Shown here one piece after another: positions 59,646 to 64,000 of a DNA stretch of 64,000 nucleotides (position 1 is its first letter; each line of letters starts with the position of its first letter). This DNA comes from Streptomyces ortus (GTDB taxonomy: Bacteria; Actinomycetota; Actinomycetes; Streptomycetales; Streptomycetaceae). A model generated the notes under the pieces. That model was not told the origin of the DNA. It made no database searches and saw nothing but the letters and a program-made list of their open reading frames with translations. The stretch spans positions 3,750,118-3,814,117 of the forward strand of contig NZ_JAIFZO010000002.1 of NCBI RefSeq assembly GCF_026341275.1, given 5' to 3'. Position numbers and translations under genes: made by a program.

Positions 59646-60068
59646 ATGTCCAAGCCGCCGCTTCCGCCCGAGGCCGTCGAACTTCTGAGCCGTCCGAACG
59701 CGGCCGTGATCGCCACGGTGCGTTCGGACGGTGCGCCCGTGTCCACGCCCACCTGGTACCTGTGGGAGGACGACCGCGCGCTGATCAGCATGGACCTGGG
59801 ACGGGTGCGCCTGAAACACCTGCGTCGCGACCCCCGGGTGACCTTGACCGTCCTCGACGGGGACGACTGGTACACCCATGTCACCCTTCTGGGCCAGGTG
59901 ACGGACATGAAGGACGACGAGGGCCTGGTCGACATCGACCGCCTCTCCCGGCACTACACCGGCGAGCCCTATCCCGACCGCGTCCGCGACCGGGTCAGCG
60001 CCTACATCGAGGTCGACCGGTGGCACGGCTGGGGCGCCCTGAAGGACAACGCCCAGGCCTCGGGCTGA
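59646..60068 (+). CDS. PPOX-class F420/flavin-dependent oxidoreductase
   Basis: 140 residues from ATG 59646, with GGAGGAG upstream. The split-barrel flavin fold of the pyridoxamine-phosphate-oxidase class is clear: LLSRPNAAVIATVRSDGAPVSTPTWYLWED in two strands, ALISMDLGRVRLKHLRRDPRVTLTVLD, and LSRHYTGEPYPD. In actinobacteria this subgroup mostly uses F420, which reduces diverse enones, dyes or biliverdin-type compounds; the substrate here is unknown. The gene converges on the beta-propeller gene with only 11 bases between stops. Confidence 0.88.
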   Translation: MSKPPLPPEAVELLSRPNAAVIATVRSDGAPVSTPTWYLWEDDRALISMDLGRVRLKHLRRDPRVTLTVLDGDDWYTHVTLLGQVTDMKDDEGLVDIDRLSRHYTGEPYPDRVRDRVSAYIEVDRWHGWGALKDNAQASG

Positions 60069-60079
60069 CACCGCAGCGA

Positions 60080-61183
60080 TCAGTAGAAGTGGCGGACGAA
60101 CACGTCCGACGTGCCGTTGGTGTCGCCGGGCACGATGTCGTCGGCCGCGGACTGGAAGACCACGTCGCGCCCGCTCGCGCTGACCGCGTCGGTCCCGGCC
60201 GAGGCGGGCCGGTCCGAGACGGTCTCGTCGGTGCCGGTCACCAGGTCGCGCAGCACGAGCGACGGGCCGCTCGTGTCCTGCGGCGTGTACAGCAGATAGC
60301 GGCCGGTCGGATCGATGGCCAGGCCCCGCGCGTTCGGCACCACGTGCTCGGCGCCCGAGCCCTCGTCCTGGACGTGGGTGTCGGAGCCCGAGAGATACAC
60401 GATTGCGCTGCCGTCCCTGCTGAGCTGGACGAGCGTCGCCGCCTCGGACGGGCCCTCGATCGGGCCGGCGGAGGTGTCGTCGGTCCGGTCCCACACGAAG
60501 ACGTCCTGTGCCTGGCCGTCCTCGTAGGCGACGAAGCGCCCGTCGCCGCTGATGGACGGCCTGGCCGGGAGGGTGTGCTCGAACTCGAAGACGGTCTCCG
60601 TGGTGTCGGCCTGCCAGTCCCGCACCTCGATGCGCTGGCGGACCGACGGCCGGCCCGAGGTACCGACCTGCGCGATATAGCGGCCGTCCGCGCTCAGCGA
60701 CGGCTGACTGCAGCTGAGGCCCGAGCAGTTGACGCCGATCGTGCCCTGCGACCTCACCTGGGACAGGAACGACTTCGTGTCCCGTTGTATCAGCCCCCAG
60801 TGCGCGACGTACTCCCCGTCACCGCTGATCACCGGGCGACGCTGGATCGGGGGCGCACTGGTGCTCATCCGCACCGTCAGGCCCGTCCGCCGGTCGCGGA
60901 CGAACACCTTTTCGTAGGTGGCCGTGCCGTCGGCCGTGAGGTTCCGCGCCACCGACGAGAAGGCGACCCGCCGGCCGTCCGACGTGATCGTGCCGCCGGA
61001 GGAGGCGCCGTCCCCCTGGGTGCCGTCCGGCGCGACACTGATCCGCTCGACACCCGCTCCGAGGGCTTCCGCGGTCCCGGCCGAGACCGTGCCCGGTAAC
61101 CCCGCCGTGACCGCGCAGACCGCGGCGGCCACGCTCACGGCGGCTCTCACACGTCCGGTGGTGCTCCAGCCCGTACGCGTCAT
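60080..61183 (-). CDS. Secreted TolB/WD40-like beta-propeller protein
   Basis: 367 residues from ATG 61183, with GGGGGAAA upstream. A signal peptide spans residues about 1-36 (VRAAVSVAAAVCAVTAGLPGTVSAG). The rest is a propeller of repeated PDGTQGDG, SDGRRVAFSS, SGDGEYVAHW, SADGRYIAQVG, SGDGRFVAYED and DPTGRYLLYT motifs, i.e. strand turns with Asp-Gly that look like Ca-binding loops of TolB-type propellers. The last repeat is SAADDIVPGDTNGTSDVFV. No enzymatic motif is seen. Codon 29, within the signal peptide, is TTA, which would make secretion of this protein dependent on bldA and thus on development. Confidence 0.82.
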   Translation of the reverse strand: MTRTGWSTTGRVRAAVSVAAAVCAVTAGLPGTVSAGTAEALGAGVERISVAPDGTQGDGASSGGTITSDGRRVAFSSVARNLTADGTATYEKVFVRDRRTGLTVRMSTSAPPIQRRPVISGDGEYVAHWGLIQRDTKSFLSQVRSQGTIGVNCSGLSCSQPSLSADGRYIAQVGTSGRPSVRQRIEVRDWQADTTETVFEFEHTLPARPSISGDGRFVAYEDGQAQDVFVWDRTDDTSAGPIEGPSEAATLVQLSRDGSAIVYLSGSDTHVQDEGSGAEHVVPNARGLAIDPTGRYLLYTPQDTSGPSLVLRDLVTGTDETVSDRPASAGTDAVSASGRDVVFQSAADDIVPGDTNGTSDVFVRHFY

Positions 61184-61337
61184 CGTTTCCCCCACTGGAC
61201 AGGGTCGCTCCCCGGCTCCCCACCGGTGACCCAGGAGCATGCAACCGTGACAGCGCTGTGGGGTCAATGCGTCACACGTCGTATCAAGGGGTTCAATTTC
61301 GGTCATGTGAACACGTCTGCGGCGGCTCGGTCCGTCC

Positions 61338-63719
61338 TCAGGCGATGGTGGCCCGTTCCCGTGGCGGGATCCAGCGCAGATGGACGGTCTGTCCGGGGTC
61401 CTCGGCCCGCAGCAGGGAGAGCCGTGGCCGGACGGCGTCGGTGCGCGCGCTCGGCGGCCTGCGGGCGCCGGCCCGGTACGGGAGCGGCCACTGGCCGGCA
61501 CCGTCCCGGCACTCCTGCTCGGCCGCCGCGTGCAGGGTCCAGTGCGGATCGTAGAGGTGGGTGCGGCCCAGGGCGCACAGGTCGGCGCGCCCGGCGAGAA
61601 GGATCGAGTTCACGTCGTCGTAGGACGCGATGGCTCCGACCGCGATGACGGCCGTGCCGGTGGCGGCGGCGACCTCGTGGCGGATCCGGTCGGCGAACGG
61701 CGTCTGGTAGGAGCGGCCGTACGCGGGGCGCTCGTCCTTGGTGACCTGCCCGGAGGAGACGTCGATGGCGTCCGCGCCGTGGGCGATGAAGGCGCGGGCG
61801 ATCTCCACGGCGTCGTGCTCGGTGGTGCCGTCCGGAACCCAGTCGGTCGCGGAGATCCGTACGATCATCGGTCGCTCGGCGGGCCAGGCGGCGCGGACGG
61901 CGTCGAAGACCTCCAGCGGGAACCGGAGCCGGCCCCGCAGCGAACCGCCGTACTCGTCGGTGCGGTGGTTCGCCGTCGGCGAGAGGAACGAGGACAGCAA
62001 GTAGCCGTGGGCGCAGTGCAGTTCGAGCAGGTCGAACCCCGCCTCGGCGCCCCGGCGGGCGGCTGCGACGAAGTCGGCGACCACCGCGTCCAGGCCGGCG
62101 CGGTCCAGCTCGCGGGGGACGGCCGATCCGGGGCCGTACGGCAGGGGCGAGGGGCCGACGGGCTCCCAGTTGCCGTCCGGCAGCGGGTCGTCCATGCCCT
62201 CCCACATGATCCGCGTGGAGCCCTTGCGGCCGGAGTGGCCGAGCTGGAGACCGATCCGGGCGGTGCTGCGCTCATGGACGAAGGAGACGATCCGCGCCCA
62301 CGAGTCGCGCTGTTCGTCGCTCCACAGTCCCGTGCAGCCGGGGGTGATGCGGCCCTCGGGCGACACACACACCATCTCCGTCATCACCAGTCCGGCGCCG
62401 CCCATCGCCTTCGAGCCGAGGTGGACCAGGTGGAAGTCGCCGGGTACGCCGTCGACGGCCGAGTACATGTCCATCGGGGACACGATCACCCGGTTCTTCA
62501 GCTCCAGCTCGCCGAGCCGGAAGGGCTGGAACATCGCCGGAGCGGTCTCCGGCAGGCCCTGGGAGGCGGCGAAGGCCGTGTCGACCCGGTCGGCGAACTC
62601 GCTGTCGCGGGTGCGGAGGTTGTCGTACGTGATGCGGCGGGACCGGGTCAGCAGGTTGAAGCAGAACTGGGTCGGCTCCTGGTGGGCGTACATACCGATG
62701 TTCTCGAACCACTCCAGGGAAGCCTGTGCGGCCCGCTGCGTGGACTCGACGACCGGGCGCCTCTCGGCCTCGTACGCCCTCAACGCCCCCTCGGTGTCGG
62801 GGTGTTCGTGCAGACAGGCGGCGAGGGCGAGGGAGTCCTCCATCGCCAGTTTGGTACCCGATCCGATCGAGAAGTGCGCGGTGTGCGCGGCGTCCCCGAC
62901 GAGGACGAGATTGCCGTGGTGCCAGCGTTCGTTGCGTACGGTGGTGAAGCCGAGCCACTTGGAGTTGTTGGCGAACACCTGGTGCCCGTCGAGTTCCCCG
63001 GCGAAGAGCTCCCGGACGCGCTGGACGGCCCGCTCGTCGGAGGCGCCCGGCGGCAACGGGGTCTCCTCGGCGCTGTCGAAGCCGGCCCGGCGCCACACGT
63101 CCTCGTGCATCTCGACGATGAAGGTGGAGCCGGTCTCGGAGTAGGGGTAGCCGTGCACCTGCATGGTCCCCCACTCCGTCTGCTTGACGAAGAACTGGAA
63201 CGCCTCGAAGACCCGGTCCGTGCCCAGCCACATGTACTTGTTGTGCCGCTGGTCCAGTGTGGGACGGAAGATGTCCCGGTGGGCGTCCCTGACCCGCGAG
63301 TTGACCCCGTCCGCGCCCACCACCAGGTCGTACGAGGCACACAGGACGCCGGTGTCGGGGGCGGCCGTGGAGAAGCGGACGCGCACCCCGAGGTCGTGGC
63401 AGCGGCGCTGCAGCAGCGCGAGCAGTTCCCGGCGGCCCATCGCGGCGAAGCCCTGGCCGCCCACGGTGTGGGTCCGGCCCCGGTAGTGGATGTCGATGTC
63501 GGTCCAGCGCGCGAAGCGGCGGGCCATGGCGTCGGCGAACTCGCGGTCCGCGTTCTCGATGCCGCCGAGCGTCTCGTCGGAGAACACCACACCGAACCCG
63601 AAGGTGTCGTCCGGGGCGTTGCGCTCCCACACGGTGATCTCGTGGGACGGGTCGAGCTGTTTCATGAGAGCGGCGAAGTAGAGGCCGCCGGGGCCACCGC
63701 CAACGATCGCGATCTTCAC
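61338..63719 (-). CDS. Bifunctional salicylyl-CoA 5-hydroxylase / old-yellow-enzyme-type oxidoreductase
   Basis: 793 residues from ATG 63719. Residues 1 to about 395 are a class A flavoprotein monooxygenase: VGGGPGGLYFAALMKQLDP, LVVGADGVNSRVRD and LVLVGDAAHTAHFSIGSGT. Residues about 405-790 are an OYE-type FMN reductase: RVIVSPMDMYSAVDG, ELHCAHGYLLSSFLSP, HRTDEYGGSLRGR and AVIAVGAIASYDDVN. The same two-domain order is found in 2-aminobenzoyl-CoA monooxygenase/reductase and in fused salicylyl-CoA 5-hydroxylases. It should act on a CoA thioester made by the upstream CoA ligase, only 13 bases away on the same strand, leading to gentisate or to a dearomatised product. Which aromatic acid is used cannot be told. 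Confidence 0.88.
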   Translation of the reverse strand: MKIAIVGGGPGGLYFAALMKQLDPSHEITVWERNAPDDTFGFGVVFSDETLGGIENADREFADAMARRFARWTDIDIHYRGRTHTVGGQGFAAMGRRELLALLQRRCHDLGVRVRFSTAAPDTGVLCASYDLVVGADGVNSRVRDAHRDIFRPTLDQRHNKYMWLGTDRVFEAFQFFVKQTEWGTMQVHGYPYSETGSTFIVEMHEDVWRRAGFDSAEETPLPPGASDERAVQRVRELFAGELDGHQVFANNSKWLGFTTVRNERWHHGNLVLVGDAAHTAHFSIGSGTKLAMEDSLALAACLHEHPDTEGALRAYEAERRPVVESTQRAAQASLEWFENIGMYAHQEPTQFCFNLLTRSRRITYDNLRTRDSEFADRVDTAFAASQGLPETAPAMFQPFRLGELELKNRVIVSPMDMYSAVDGVPGDFHLVHLGSKAMGGAGLVMTEMVCVSPEGRITPGCTGLWSDEQRDSWARIVSFVHERSTARIGLQLGHSGRKGSTRIMWEGMDDPLPDGNWEPVGPSPLPYGPGSAVPRELDRAGLDAVVADFVAAARRGAEAGFDLLELHCAHGYLLSSFLSPTANHRTDEYGGSLRGRLRFPLEVFDAVRAAWPAERPMIVRISATDWVPDGTTEHDAVEIARAFIAHGADAIDVSSGQVTKDERPAYGRSYQTPFADRIRHEVAAATGTAVIAVGAIASYDDVNSILLAGRADLCALGRTHLYDPHWTLHAAAEQECRDGAGQWPLPYRAGARRPPSARTDAVRPRLSLLRAEDPGQTVHLRWIPPRERATIA

Positions 63720-63732
63720 GGGAGTTCCTCTT

Positions 63733-64000
63733 TCAGTGCTCGCCGGCGGCCGGGGCGGCCCGCTCGTCCTCGACGGCCGCGCGGAGTGCGAAACGCTGCA
63801 GTTTGCCGCTGGCGTTGCGCGGCAGGGACGAGCTAAACCGCACGTCCCGCGGGTACTTGTAGGGCGCGATGACCTGTTTGACGTGATCCTGGATCTCCGC
63901 GGCCTTGGCGGCGTCCCCGGCCACGCCGTCCCGCAGGACGACGAAGGCGCAGACGACCTCGCCGCGTTCGGTGTCGCTCCGGCCGACGACGGCGCACTCC
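63733..64000 (-). CDS. Aryl/acyl-CoA ligase (AMP-binding), C-terminal fragment cut by window end
   Basis: The 88 C-terminal residues of an adenylate-forming enzyme; the 5' part lies beyond 64000. The A8-A10 region is present: ECAVVGRSDTERGEVVCAFV (A8 strand), then QVIAPYKYPRDVRFSSSLPRNASGKLQRFALR, with A10 Lys in ASGKLQR that catalyses adenylation. The YKYPRDV pattern is that of benzoate- or 2-aminobenzoate-type CoA ligases. The stop is 13 bases before the start of the hydroxylase/OYE gene, so both are one operon and the ligase probably provides the CoA thioester it needs. Confidence 0.85.
   Translation of the reverse strand, partial: ECAVVGRSDTERGEVVCAFVVLRDGVAGDAAKAAEIQDHVKQVIAPYKYPRDVRFSSSLPRNASGKLQRFALRAAVEDERAAPAAGEH

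Overview
The base composition (very high G+C, third positions almost all G or C), frequent GTG/TTG starts, rare TTA codons, secreted carbohydrate-active enzymes, and regulator families such as SARP/AfsR-like, MEDS-HATPase and DUF574 methyltransferases all point to a Streptomyces or a close relative. The window looks chromosomal. I saw no tRNA, rRNA, CRISPR array, transposase or prophage gene. It is cut at both ends: inside a GH20 hexosaminidase on the left and inside an AMP-binding CoA ligase on the right.

Layout. 1-8 kb: secreted or polysaccharide-directed enzymes (GH20, CBM3-GH16), a Tat-exported amidase, a GlxA-type AraC regulator, a saccharopine-dehydrogenase-like reductase, a stand-alone MraY and a membrane-anchored protein. 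8-14.3 kb: a UvrA paralogue; a tetR-VOC-vgb-yciI resistance-like operon with two matching palindromic operators; and a small toxin-antitoxin pair (RHH-like antitoxin, divergent Fic/Doc toxin) read from what looks like a leaderless, self-repressed promoter. 14.3-23.3 kb: a secreted PA14-GH2 glycosidase facing a LacI regulator and a ytfQRT-yjfF-type sugar ABC importer; the same 12-bp operator candidate lies in front of lacI and in front of the importer. 23.4-34.7 kb: YbdK-type glutamate-cysteine ligase, ABC exporter, FAD monooxygenase, a basic winged-helix-like protein, GNAT, a second-type NAD+ DNA ligase, small membrane or basic proteins, and a membrane-anchored EEP-fold hydrolase.

34.7-41.9 kb holds the most intriguing block: the poorly understood STM4011-STM4015 cassette (LRR protein, ATP-grasp-like protein, sulfatase/phosphatase-fold hydrolase and two radical-SAM enzymes, most of them overlapping). 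It is divergent from a DUF6745 protein and a small protein carrying a GEVTGHAHAV motif. A perfect palindrome with 8-bp arms sits in the shared promoter region. ATP-grasp plus two radical-SAM enzymes suggests peptide or protein modification, but no function is known to me.

41.9-54.4 kb: zinc-ribbon protein, STAS protein coupled to a MEDS-HATPase sensor, SRPBCC, BrkB/YihY, class V aminotransferase, an NLR-like NB-ARC-TPR protein with an N-terminal RHIM/PP-like glycine motif, a GT-B-like protein with a coupled small partner, and a 1077-aa SARP-NB-ARC-TPR regulator with three TTA codons. 54.4-64 kb: a secreted F5/8C beta-helix protein, an N-terminally extended GAPDH behind an inverted repeat, DUF574 methyltransferase, PPOX flavin/F420 protein, a secreted beta-propeller, and a salicylyl-CoA (or 2-aminobenzoyl-CoA) hydroxylase/OYE fusion in operon with a CoA ligase.

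Six genes carry in-frame TTA codons (the hypothetical at 7.5 kb, GH2, ABC exporter, NB-ARC gene, SARP, beta-propeller) and would depend on the bldA tRNA in Streptomyces. Several convergent junctions carry clear hairpin terminators. Functions are inferred by reading the protein sequences; no database search was possible.
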